DNA of 64,000 nt from AWTP1-13 sp963775835 (GTDB lineage Bacteria; Pseudomonadota; Alphaproteobacteria; Rhizobiales; Hyphomicrobiaceae): contig CAVZKV010000002.1 of assembly GCA_963775835.1 (NCBI GenBank), positions 558,001 through 622,000 on the forward strand, in the 5' to 3' direction. Below are positions 34,208 through 42,550 of the stretch, piece by piece. The notes under the pieces are model-generated. The model worked only from the letters and a program-made list of their open reading frames with translations, ran no database searches and had not been told where the DNA came from. Position numbers and translations under genes: made by a program. The stretch's first letter is position 1. Each line of letters starts with the position of its first letter.

Positions 34208-36286
34208 TCACGCGTGAATGCAGGCGACAAAATGGCCCGGACCGAGCTCCCGCGTCGCAGGTACGGCTTGTTTGCATTCGGCGGTCATCAAGGGGCAGCG
34301 CGGGTTGAAAACGCAGCCTGCGGGCGGGTTGAGTGGGCTCGGCAGCTCACCCTTGATGATCGAACGCGGCCGCGCGCGCTCGATGACCGGGTCGGGAATG
34401 GGCGCCGCGGCCAGCAGCGCCTTGGTATAGGGATGCTTGGGGTTGGCGAACAGCTCGTCGGCTGCCGCGTACTCCACGATACGCCCCAGGTACATGACGG
34501 CCACCTTCGATGAGATGTGCCGCACCACCGCCAGATCATGCGCAATGAACAGGTATGTCAAGCCCAACTTCTGCTGCAGCTCCTCCAGCAGATTGATGAC
34601 CTGACCCTGAATCGAGACGTCGAGGGCCGAGACCGCCTCGTCGCAGACGATCACGTCGGGGTTGACGGCCAGCGCCCTGGCGATGCCCACGCGCTGGCGC
34701 TGGCCGCCTGACAATTCATGCGGATAACGCAGGGCCATATAGGGGAATAGCCCGACCAGCTGCAGCAGCTCCGCCACCCGGGGTTCGATCTGCGGCCTGG
34801 GCAAAATATGGTGCACGCGCATCGGCTCGGCGACGATCTGACCCACCGTCATGCGCGGATTGAGCGAGGAGTAGGGGTCCTGGAAGATGACCTGCATCTT
34901 CTTGCGCACGGCGATCATGTCGCCCCGTTTCAACCCGGCAAGGTCGACGCCTTCAAAGTTGATGGCACCGCCGGTCGGCTCGTCGAGCCGCAACACCAGG
35001 CGGCCCAGCGTCGATTTTCCGCATCCCAACTCGCCCACCAGGCCCAAGGTCTCGCCGCGCTTGATGTCGAGCGTCACGTCGTTGACGGCGCGCACGAGCC
35101 GGGAGCGCTGCAGGAAGCCGGCGCGCACGGGGAAGAATTTGCACGCATTCTTGATGCTGAGGATCGGATTCTTGTCGGGCGCCTCGTGCAACATGCGCGC
35201 GATACTATCGACGCGCGGCCCGATCGGATCGAGGGCTTCGATCTCGCGCACGCGATGACAGGCGACGAGGTGACCGCTTTCGGCCGCCTCCAGCGGCGGC
35301 ACCTCCTGGCATTTGTCGATGGCAAAGCGGCAGCGCGGGCGGAAGCGGCAGCCCGAGGGCGGCGCCAGCAGATTGGGCGGCGCACCGTCGATGGTGGCTA
35401 GCTTGGCGCTGCGGCCGCGATCGAGCCTCGGCACCGCCGTCAGCAGACCGCGCGCGTAAGGGTGCAACGGTCGCGAAAACACCCGCTCCGCCGTGCCGCT
35501 TTCGACAATGCGTGCCGCATACATGACATTTACGCGATCGGCATAGCGCGCGACGATGCCGAGATTGTGGGTGATGATGATGACCGAGACGCCCAGCCGC
35601 TTCGACAGATCCTTCATCAATTCAAGGATCTGCGCCTGGATCGTCACGTCCAAGGCGGTGGTCGGTTCGTCGGCGATCAGGAGTTTGGGATTGCAGGCAA
35701 GGCCAATGGCAATCATCACGCGCTGGCGCATGCCACCGGAAAGCTGATGCGGATACTGGTTGAGCCGGCTTTCCGGATCGGTGATGCCCACCAGGTTGAG
35801 GAGCTCGATGGCGCGTGCCCGCGCGGCCGCGCCGTCCATCTGCAAATGGATGGTAAGCGGTTCCATGATCTGCAGCCCGATCTTGAGGACCGGGTTGAGC
35901 GACGTCATCGGCTCCTGGAAAATCATGGCGATTTCGCGTCCGCGAATTCGCCGCATCTCCTCGTCCGACAAGGTGAGCAATTCGCGCCCATCAAAGCGTA
36001 CCGAGCCTTTGGTGATGCGCGCCGTACCGGTCGGCAACAGGCGCATGACCGCCAGCGCGGAGACCGATTTGCCCGAGCCCGATTCACCGACAATGGCCAC
36101 CATCTCGCCCGGACGAACGGCGTAGCTCACATCCTCCACGGCCCGCACGGTGCCGTGCGAGGTGACGAACTGAACGTTGAGGTCCTCAATCTCGAGAAGG
36201 GGCAACACGGCGCCGGCAGCTACCGGCGTGGCCGCTGCTTGGGTAATGCTCCGACTGCCGAGGCGCGAGACAACCTCGTTACTCAC
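34208..36286 (-). CDS. dppDF: Fused double-ATPase of a peptide ABC importer (DppD-DppF)
   Basis: A single 692-residue protein holding two nucleotide-binding domains normally encoded separately. NBD1 (about 27-340) has Walker A GESGSGKS, signature LSGGMRQRV and an AFDEP-type Walker B (LLIADEPTTALD). It ends with the oligopeptide extension GCRFRPRCRFA. NBD2 (about 375-690) has Walker A GELGCGKST, signature LSGGQRQRVGIARAL, Walker B VIVCDEAVSALD and a second Cys-rich tail GCVFNPRCPLM. Both sites look competent. It powers uptake through DppBC. It is the first gene of the operon. Confidence 0.94.
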   Translation of the reverse strand: MSNEVVSRLGSRSITQAAATPVAAGAVLPLLEIEDLNVQFVTSHGTVRAVEDVSYAVRPGEMVAIVGESGSGKSVSALAVMRLLPTGTARITKGSVRFDGRELLTLSDEEMRRIRGREIAMIFQEPMTSLNPVLKIGLQIMEPLTIHLQMDGAAARARAIELLNLVGITDPESRLNQYPHQLSGGMRQRVMIAIGLACNPKLLIADEPTTALDVTIQAQILELMKDLSKRLGVSVIIITHNLGIVARYADRVNVMYAARIVESGTAERVFSRPLHPYARGLLTAVPRLDRGRSAKLATIDGAPPNLLAPPSGCRFRPRCRFAIDKCQEVPPLEAAESGHLVACHRVREIEALDPIGPRVDSIARMLHEAPDKNPILSIKNACKFFPVRAGFLQRSRLVRAVNDVTLDIKRGETLGLVGELGCGKSTLGRLVLRLDEPTGGAINFEGVDLAGLKRGDMIAVRKKMQVIFQDPYSSLNPRMTVGQIVAEPMRVHHILPRPQIEPRVAELLQLVGLFPYMALRYPHELSGGQRQRVGIARALAVNPDVIVCDEAVSALDVSIQGQVINLLEELQQKLGLTYLFIAHDLAVVRHISSKVAVMYLGRIVEYAAADELFANPKHPYTKALLAAAPIPDPVIERARPRSIIKGELPSPLNPPAGCVFNPRCPLMTAECKQAVPATRELGPGHFVACIHA

Positions 36287-36528
36287 CCTGCGCTATCTCC
36301 CTGCGCGAACGCCCGCTCGTTCTTGTGGCTTGCTGGCGGCGTCCGCGGCATACAGTATGCCACGTCTTTGCCTACCCTACAAAGGCGAGGTCGGGCAAGC
36401 GTTGGGTGTGCCAGACGAGCCGTTGTTATAAGAATCGGCTCTTGGCTGGACTGTGACCGCCGGTCGCGGGGGCGGCCCCGGCATGGGGCCTGCCGGGACT
36501 TTGGCGCCGGCTCGAGACGAGGTCTGAC

Positions 36529-37134
36529 ATGGCCGAGAGTATCATCTACCACGACGGCAATCGCCGCCTGCAAGACACCTTCCAGAGCCGCCCCATTGCG
36601 GACCGGCTGGAAGCCAAGCTGGCACGCACCAGCTTTAGCGCCCAGGATCGTACGCTGCTTGAGGGCGCCATATATTTTTTCATCGCCACGGCCGATGTGG
36701 CCGGCCGGCCCGATTGCTCGTTCAAAGGCGGTCCCCCAGGCTTTGTGCGGGTCACGGCTGCCGACGAGCTGGCGTTTCCCGACTACGACGGCAACGGCAT
36801 GTTCAAGTCTCTCGGCAATGTCCTCGTCAATCCCAGCGTCGGCCTCTTGTTCATCGACATGCACGGCAGCGGCCGCCGCCTGCGCGTCAATGGTGAGGCG
36901 CGACTTTCGCGCGATGATGCGCTGCTCGCCTCCACGGTCGGCGCCCAGCTGATGGTGCGCGTGAAGGCGCGCGCCATCTTTCCCAATTGTCCGCGCTACA
37001 TTCCAAAGCTGCAGCTGCTCGAGGCATCGCCCTACATCCCCGAGCCCGGCGTCGCGGCCGTCGAGCCCGCCTGGAAAGGCTTCGACGACTTCAAGGACGT
37101 CGTGCATCCGCGCCAGCCTACGGCCAAGCGCTGA
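36529..37134 (+). CDS. Pyridoxamine 5'-phosphate oxidase-family flavoprotein
   Basis: A 201-residue split-barrel protein of the PNPOx-like family. The recognisable core is IATADVAGRPDCSFKGGPPGFVRV followed by ELAFPDYDGNGMFKSLGNVLVNPSVGLLFID, the flavin-binding strands of the family, then RLRVNGEARL. The late CPRYIPKLQLLE segment is also conserved. Most such proteins are FMN-linked reductases of unknown substrate rather than true PdxH. GACGAGGTCTGAC precedes the ATG. No operon partner is evident; the divergent neighbour is the Dpp operon. Confidence 0.85.
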   Translation: MAESIIYHDGNRRLQDTFQSRPIADRLEAKLARTSFSAQDRTLLEGAIYFFIATADVAGRPDCSFKGGPPGFVRVTAADELAFPDYDGNGMFKSLGNVLVNPSVGLLFIDMHGSGRRLRVNGEARLSRDDALLASTVGAQLMVRVKARAIFPNCPRYIPKLQLLEASPYIPEPGVAAVEPAWKGFDDFKDVVHPRQPTAKR

Positions 37135-37218
37135 GGCGCCCGGGCGTTTCGCCATTATCTCAATCCCCTTTTGATGCCAGGTTCCTTGCCCCAACGCCGC
37201 AACGCCCGGAGAAACGCC

Positions 37219-38475
37219 ATGCTGCCGCCGTCTGCCCGTCTACTGCTTGTCGCTGTCTTGTTCGCAACCGAGCCGGCCATGGCGGACCGGCTGGCGAGCG
37301 CCGCGCCCGCCGGCGTCGGCTTCGCGCCCGATCGGCTGCAGCGGCTGACCGAGACGCTTGCCGCCGAGATCGGCAAAGGCACGATGCCCGGTGCGGTGCT
37401 CATGATCCACCGCAACGACAAGCTCGCTTACTTCGAAGCCCTGGGCGCGCTCGATCCGGAGAAAAAGACGCCGATGCGGAAGGATGCAATCTTCCGCATC
37501 TATTCGATGTCGAAGCCGATCACGACCACGGCGGCGATGATGCTCGTGGAACAGGGCCGGCTGGCCTTGGCCGATCCGGTCCAGAAATACCTGCCCGAAT
37601 TCAAGGACGTGAAGGTGGGCGAGGAGAAGCCCGACAAAACCCTCGACTTGGTGGCGCCGCGCCGGCCCATGACAATCCAGGACCTGATGCGCCACACCTC
37701 CGGCCTGACCTATGGCTTCTTCGGCGAAGGCGCCGTCAAGAAGGCCTACCTTGCGGCAAATCTCTACGAGGGCGATCCCAGCACCGCCGAATTCGTCGAG
37801 CGCTTGGCCCAGCTGCCGTTGGTCTACCAGCCGGGCACGACCTGGGACTACAGCCAGGCCACCGACGTGCTCGGCCGCGTCATCGAGGTGGTGGCGGGCA
37901 AACCTTTGTTCCAGGCCTTTCGCGAGATGCTGTTTGAGCCGCTCGGCATGACGGACACCAGCTTTTATCTCACCGATCCCGCCAAGTACCCGCGCCTCGC
38001 CGAGCCATTCGCCGGCGACCGCACGATCGGTGCCGGGGCCGTGGTCAATGATCCACGCGAGGTGCGCAAATACGAATCGGGCGGCGGTGGTTTGCTGTCC
38101 ACGGTCGAGGATTACGCGCGTTTCCTCAAAATGCTGGCCAACGGCGGGGAACTCGACGGCAAGCGCTATTTGAGCCCCAAGACCGTGGCCTACATGACCT
38201 CCGATCACATGGGCGATGTGATCAAGCGCGGGCCTTATGATCTGGTCGGACCCGGCTACAAATTCGGCCTCGGATTTGCCGTGCGCAGCGAGGCGGGTGT
38301 GTCGCCCCTGGCGGGTTCGCCCGGGGATTTCACGTGGGGCGGGGCCGCAGGAACCTATTTCTGGGTCGATCCCAAGGAGAAGATGTTCGTCATCTACATG
38401 ATGCAGGCGCCCGGCAAACGGGTGCCCATGCGCATCCTGCTGCGCGACATGGTTTACGCGGCCATGACGGAGTAG
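37219..38475 (+). CDS. Class C beta-lactamase-fold serine hydrolase
   Basis: Exported serine hydrolase of about 418 residues. A signal peptide (LLLVAVLFATEPAMA) leads the protein. The nucleophile motif SxxK is SMSK in FRIYSMSKPITTTAAMML; the second motif is YSQ in WDYSQATDVLGRVIE; the third is the WGG of DFTWGGAAGTYFWVDP, replacing the KTG/HxG. This is the usual layout of class C-like esterases and D-aminopeptidases rather than resistance enzymes. The ATG at 37219 has CCGGAGAAA upstream and starts the signal peptide, so the longer frame from 37171 is not preferred. Confidence 0.9.
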   Translation: MLPPSARLLLVAVLFATEPAMADRLASAAPAGVGFAPDRLQRLTETLAAEIGKGTMPGAVLMIHRNDKLAYFEALGALDPEKKTPMRKDAIFRIYSMSKPITTTAAMMLVEQGRLALADPVQKYLPEFKDVKVGEEKPDKTLDLVAPRRPMTIQDLMRHTSGLTYGFFGEGAVKKAYLAANLYEGDPSTAEFVERLAQLPLVYQPGTTWDYSQATDVLGRVIEVVAGKPLFQAFREMLFEPLGMTDTSFYLTDPAKYPRLAEPFAGDRTIGAGAVVNDPREVRKYESGGGGLLSTVEDYARFLKMLANGGELDGKRYLSPKTVAYMTSDHMGDVIKRGPYDLVGPGYKFGLGFAVRSEAGVSPLAGSPGDFTWGGAAGTYFWVDPKEKMFVIYMMQAPGKRVPMRILLRDMVYAAMTE

Positions 38476-38526
38476 CCGCTCGCGACGGATCGGCCTCGGC
38501 GGCAGGCGCAACCTCGTGCCAGGGCA

Positions 38527-38593
38527 GCGCCAGGTCGCGCGCCAGGTTGCGCGTCAGGTTGCGCGTCAGGCCGCCGCGCCGCGCCAGGTTGCC
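38527..38593. repeat. 12-bp tandem repeat, four to five copies
   Basis: Units like gcgcgccaggtt and gcgcgtcaggtt recur about four times, with a further degenerate copy at 38580-38593. They lie in the gap between the serine hydrolase and CDF genes. Confidence 0.8.
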
Positions 38594-38711
38594 GGCGATG
38601 GGCCGGGCGTGCGCCCGCCGGGGCGAGTTTCCCCCGGCGCGGCGGGCTCGCGATTGGCTCTGCGGTTGCCTATATGCTGGTGAGCGTCGCCGAAGCACCG
38701 GTTGAGAGCGC

Positions 38712-39698
38712 ATGACACGACATCACCAGGCCCACGCTGCCGGGCACGTGCACTCCCATCATCAGCTTGGGCATCAGCTTGGGCACCACCAGCATGGGCA
38801 CCACGAGCAAGGGAGCCACGCCCATGGTGGTAACGAGAAACGCGTGGGCTGGGCGGCCATTCTCACCGCCGCCTATATGGTGGCAGAGGCGGCCGGCGGC
38901 CTGCTGGCGGGTTCGTTGGCCCTGCTGGCGGATGCTGGACACATGCTAACGGATGCGGCTTCCCTGGCCCTGGCCTGGGCGGCGTTCCGGATCGCCCGGC
39001 GGCCCTCCGACTGGCAACGCACCTATGGCTTTCATCGTTTTCAGGTGATCGCGGCCTATACCAACGGCATCACCCTCTTTTTCATCGCCGCCGCGGTTCT
39101 GTGGGAGGCATTTCACCGCTGGCGCGAGCCGGTCGCGGTCTTGGGCGGGCCGATGCTGGCCATCGCCAGCCTCGGTCTCCTCGTCAACGCCGCCGCCTAC
39201 CTTGCCTTGCATGGGGCCGACCGCAACAATCTCAATATCCGCGGCGCCATGATCCACGTGCTGGGGGACATGGCCGGATCGGCGGCGGCCATCGTCGCTG
39301 CCCTTATCATTCTATGGACCGGTTGGACGCCCATCGACGTGCTGCTCTCCGCCCTGGTCGCCTTGCTGATCCTGCGCAGCGCCTACGGCGTGGTTGCCGA
39401 ATCGGGTCGCATATTGATCGAAGCGGCGCCGAAGGGCTTGGATGTGCGCGCGCTTGCTCGCGACCTCGAGGCCCATGTGCCGGGGGTAGAGGACATCCAT
39501 CATGTCCACGCCTGGTCGCTCACCGAAGCCCGGCCGATGGTGACGCTGCACGCCAAGATCGGCGATGAACAGGAGGCCTATCGCATTGTCGCGGCGGTCA
39601 AACAGCGCTTGAAGCTGCGCTTCGGCGTGGTGCACGCGACCGTCGAAATCGAATGTGAGCATTGCGCGGACCGCGCGCCGGCCGTCAAGTCGTCCTGA
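38712..39698 (+). CDS. Cation diffusion facilitator (CDF) metal exporter with His-rich N-terminus
   Basis: Inner-membrane metal/proton antiporter, 328 residues. Residues 1-45 are His-rich (HHQLGHQLGHHQHGHHEQGSH), likely a metal-sensing or buffering arm. Six helices follow. Site A residues appear as DAGHMLTD in helix 2 and HVLGD in helix 5, the HxxxD signatures of Zn/Co/Cd transporters. The cytoplasmic domain has EDIHHVHAWSLTEARPMVTLHAKI and the tail ends with CEHCAD. Metal choice cannot be settled; Zn, Co or Cd are possible. GAGAGCGC precedes the ATG. Confidence 0.93.
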   Translation: MTRHHQAHAAGHVHSHHQLGHQLGHHQHGHHEQGSHAHGGNEKRVGWAAILTAAYMVAEAAGGLLAGSLALLADAGHMLTDAASLALAWAAFRIARRPSDWQRTYGFHRFQVIAAYTNGITLFFIAAAVLWEAFHRWREPVAVLGGPMLAIASLGLLVNAAAYLALHGADRNNLNIRGAMIHVLGDMAGSAAAIVAALIILWTGWTPIDVLLSALVALLILRSAYGVVAESGRILIEAAPKGLDVRALARDLEAHVPGVEDIHHVHAWSLTEARPMVTLHAKIGDEQEAYRIVAAVKQRLKLRFGVVHATVEIECEHCADRAPAVKSS

Positions 39699-39710
39699 CG
39701 CAACGGGGCA

Positions 39711-40928
39711 TTAGCGCGCCGCCAGCGTGGCGCTGGCTTCCGGTGGCGTCGTGATCCACGGGTCGCCTTCGCGACCCAATTTGTAGGCTTCGGCGAACAG
39801 GGCCTTCATGTAAGCCGGATCGAAGATTTGCGTGGAGGGCACGCTGAAGCTGGCGGGGATCGACGCCAGGCGGAACTCGGCGCCATCGCGCTGCGTCATG
39901 GCGTAGATCCGGTTGATGTCGCCGATACTTTGGCTTTTGGTCAGCGTGAAGACCGAGCGCGCGCTGATCGCCAGGGTATTGGATGCCACGGCCTCGTATT
40001 CGGGCGTGAGCTTGCCGTTCTTGACAATATAGATGCGTCGCAGCGGCGGCCGCGGATAGAGGCGGTCGAAGGTCTTGAGCGAGAGCTGCGCCGGCGCCAC
40101 AAAAACCTGCCGGGTGGGCCCGCCGTCAACGTGCATCTCCTCGAGCACCTTGTCCCCCGCGCGCACTTTGATGTGCACGGGCGGAAAGGCGCCGGGCACG
40201 GAGGCCGAGGCGAGGATCACCTGACGGAAGAGCTCGAGGGCATAAGGATGCTGGTTGGAGGCGATTTCGCCCATGTTCCAGATGACCGGGCGCTGGGCAT
40301 CGAGATTGGTGGTGGCAACCAGGAGCACGCGACCCTTGCGATATTCCTCGGCGATGCGGTCGAGCAGCTTGCGGTCGACATACTTGGCAATCAGGTTGGC
40401 GAGCCCGGAGGAATTGGCGAAAGCCTCGGCGCCAAACAATCCCGCCAGCACCTGTGGCGTCGCCAGGTCGTCGGTCTCGTACTTGGTCCAGATTTGCTGT
40501 AGTCGGCCGTCGTATTCAGGCCCGAGATAGGCGAACGGCGCCGTCAGCGCCCCGGCGCTGACACCGGTGACGACCTCGAATTGAGGCCGATCGCCTTTTT
40601 TCGACCAGCCGGCGAGCAGTCCGGCGGCGAAGGCGCCATCACCCGCCCCACCCGAGATGGCGAGGTACTCCACCAGCGGACGGCCGCGCTGGCGCGAAAG
40701 CTTGGATGCCATCGCTTTGGCATTGGGCATATGCGTCTGGGCGAATGTGAGAATGTTGGCGGGTGCCTCGTCGCCCCAGAAGCGTGCGTGCGCCAGACCA
40801 GGAATGCTCGCTTCCGCCACCAGTTGCGACGGCACGGGTTGACGTGCCGTTTGCGCGGCGCAGGCCGCAAGCAAAACCGCCACCGCGACCGCCAGCAAGG
40901 CCACTCGGTACTGCGCAACGCGACCCAT
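39711..40928 (-). CDS. Patatin-like phospholipase, predicted lipoprotein
   Basis: Patatin-family lipid acyl hydrolase, about 405 residues. A lipoprotein signal ends in the lipobox LLAAC (Cys at about residue 23). The oxyanion-hole block is ISGGAGDGAFAAG, the nucleophile elbow is VTGVSAGALTAPFA (GxSxG), and the catalytic Asp is in HVDGGPTRQVF. The ATG at 40928 has a strong GAGGGGG upstream and gives the lipobox; the longer frame from 40997 does not. It is likely membrane-anchored in the periplasm and may hydrolyse phospholipids. Confidence 0.92.
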   Translation of the reverse strand: MGRVAQYRVALLAVAVAVLLAACAAQTARQPVPSQLVAEASIPGLAHARFWGDEAPANILTFAQTHMPNAKAMASKLSRQRGRPLVEYLAISGGAGDGAFAAGLLAGWSKKGDRPQFEVVTGVSAGALTAPFAYLGPEYDGRLQQIWTKYETDDLATPQVLAGLFGAEAFANSSGLANLIAKYVDRKLLDRIAEEYRKGRVLLVATTNLDAQRPVIWNMGEIASNQHPYALELFRQVILASASVPGAFPPVHIKVRAGDKVLEEMHVDGGPTRQVFVAPAQLSLKTFDRLYPRPPLRRIYIVKNGKLTPEYEAVASNTLAISARSVFTLTKSQSIGDINRIYAMTQRDGAEFRLASIPASFSVPSTQIFDPAYMKALFAEAYKLGREGDPWITTPPEASATLAAR

Positions 40929-41106
40929 GACCCCCTCGGCGACCCCCCCGGCCCGCCCGCCGGTCGTTCCGATCCATGCACCGGCAACTGGTGGCAAACG
41001 CCGGCGCCGCCGTCAACCCAACTTGCGCCACGGTCAGCAGAAAAAGCCCTTTTGCACTTGGCCGCGCCCCTGCAAACGCGCGGGGCGCGCGCGGGGGGCC
41101 CCGACC

Positions 41107-41388
41107 TCAGGCGGTTTCGGTGGTCGGATCGATCATCCTTTTGACTTCGGTGACCTGGGTGGCCGGAAAGCCGCTCAGGTCCGCATGCTTGCGAATGACC
41201 GCCTCGTCCTTGGCCAGGTAGACACAAAACGTCTTGTTGTCGGCGACGTAGCTTTCGACCCACTGGATGTCCGGCGCCAACTGGTTCAAGACTTGATTGG
41301 ACTTGGCCGCAGCGCCGCGCAGTTGCTCGCGCTCCAAGCTGCCGACCTTGGGAATATCGCGTTCGATGATGAATTTGCGCAAAGTCAT
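41107..41388 (-). CDS. DUF4242 small protein, paralog 2
   Basis: A 93-residue DUF4242 protein closely related to the one at 18472-18744: both contain SYVADNKTFCVYLA, end IDPTT and share KHADLSGFPA/EHAKLSGFPA. GGAGAAACG precedes the ATG. It lies between a patatin lipoprotein and a decayed secreted-protein gene. Family function is poorly known; a nickel-binding role has been described for a relative. Confidence 0.85.
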   Translation of the reverse strand: MTLRKFIIERDIPKVGSLEREQLRGAAAKSNQVLNQLAPDIQWVESYVADNKTFCVYLAKDEAVIRKHADLSGFPATQVTEVKRMIDPTTETA

Positions 41389-41617
41389 AATCGTTTCTCC
41401 ACGACGCGTTGATACCTGCGGTTAGCGACGACCAGCCGCGGGCAGCCCTGCGGGTTGGTCACCCACTGCACCGCGTTTCGGGCTCGCCTTCCCACCCGCT
41501 GAAAGAGGTAGGGAGCGCGGCGCTCCGTGCCAAGCGCAGCGGGGCACTAAAACCAAGGATCAAGTCCAAACCGCGGTCATCTCAGCGATCGGTGTCGAGC
41601 CACATCCTTCGCCTTCG
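41389..41617. other. Non-coding stretch between DUF4242 and the decayed gene
   Basis: No frame with recognisable protein character or strong ribosome binding site was found. A GC-rich segment around 41515-41550 contains near inverted repeats of ggcgctccgtgccaagcgc type. Confidence 0.5.
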
Positions 41618-42304
41618 TCAAGGACGCCGAGCCGCAAAGATCGCAGCGGGGGTCGCGGCCGCGGCTCCCGCTCTCGGCAAGGCTCCACCCGTTGCCCGCA
41701 GCGAGGCTTGATCGCAGGCGCGCGAGCCGTGCGAGGAATTCCAGGACTTTGCCTCGGCGCTATCACTGAGGCCCATGCGGTCGTGATGTCCGACGATCGC
41801 GGAGCCCTCCACCCTTCGTCCAATTGCCACAGGTCGTATCCTTCTCGCCCGCCGGGAAGGCGGGCCGTCGGGCTGCGAGCCGGTCAATATATCGTGACGA
41901 TTGGGGTGTCACCGCGCCCGTTGATTACGTCGCCCTTCTCACTGAGCGTGGTCTGCTTGGTCAGCTTGTTATTGGCGCTGTGCAGATCCTCCACGTCGTC
42001 GGCAATGACCTCGCCTTTGGCGTTCTGCCAAGGCCCGCGGCGCCGATCGGATCGCGGGCATTGATCGGGCTGGCGCCCGTGAGGCTCAGATAGGCGCGCC
42101 AGCCGCGGTTGCCGGCGCCGGCCGCCTGGGCCTGCGCTTGGCAATGGGCGTCGGCGCCGGCGACGCCGAGGCGGCACCCTTGCCGAGCCCGCTGCTGGTG
42201 ACGAAGAAGGTCATGGTGCTTTGCTGCGCCTCGGCGTTGCCGGCGCTGGCAAGCCCGACAACGGCCAGCAACACCACCAAGGCCAGGCGTTGCGTTGCGA
42301 TCAT
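41618..42304 (-). pseudogene. Decayed gene for a secreted lectin-like protein, broken by multiple frameshifts
   Basis: Pieces of one protein appear in order in three minus-strand frames. From 42304: a signal peptide (IATQRLALVVLLAVVGLASA) and QQSTMTFFVTSSGLGKGAA; then ADAHCQAQAQAAGAGNRGWRAYLSLTG and NARDPIGA; then GPWQNAKGEVIADDVEDLHS, NKLTKQTTLSEKGDVINGRGDTP; then HDILTGSQPDG; FPAGEKDTTCGNWTKGG; and GSAIVGHHDRMGLSD, AKSWNSSHGSRACDQASLRATGG. The frame changes near 42170, 42037, 41901, 41858 and 41808. This order matches a widespread family of secreted proteins often labelled lectin. The last ten family residues are lost. At least five indels in 690 bp make a functional product implausible unless the sequence is poor here. 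Confidence 0.75.
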
Positions 42305-42432
42305 CAGGGTCCTCCGTTGGCGATAAGGTGGGGAGAATGGGTTCGACCAATCGCGGGGAGGACGAGGGGAAGACGCCAATCTATCCCGGCCGCGGACGGC
42401 ATGCTCCTGGCCGGCGGATCAATAGCGCGCTT

Positions 42433-42504
42433 GCCAGCCAAGCTGCAGGGACAAGGGCCAGCCAAGCTGCAGGGACAAGGGCCAGCCAAGCTGCAGGGAC
42501 AAGG
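42433..42504. repeat. 24-bp tandem repeat, three perfect copies
   Basis: Three identical 24-bp units, each starting gccagccaagctgcag, stand head to tail in the gap before the dehydratase gene. The unit length is a multiple of three, but no credible gene reads through it. Confidence 0.92.
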
Positions 42505-42550
42505 GATTGCGTGCTAGGGTCTTTGGCCGAGGCGAACCACAGGGTGGATC

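Noticed and set aside
35462..36952. 496-codon plus-strand ORF opposite the Dpp ATPase
   Set aside because: Antisense to a fully conserved double ATPase and reads out of frame into the PNPOx-like gene.
37219..38475. Antibiotic-resistance beta-lactamase
   Set aside because: The YSQ and WGG motifs and wide family membership point to a general class C-fold esterase/peptidase, not a resistance enzyme.
42433..42504. CRISPR array
   Set aside because: Units are directly adjacent without spacers and no cas gene is present; the same holds for the other tandem arrays.
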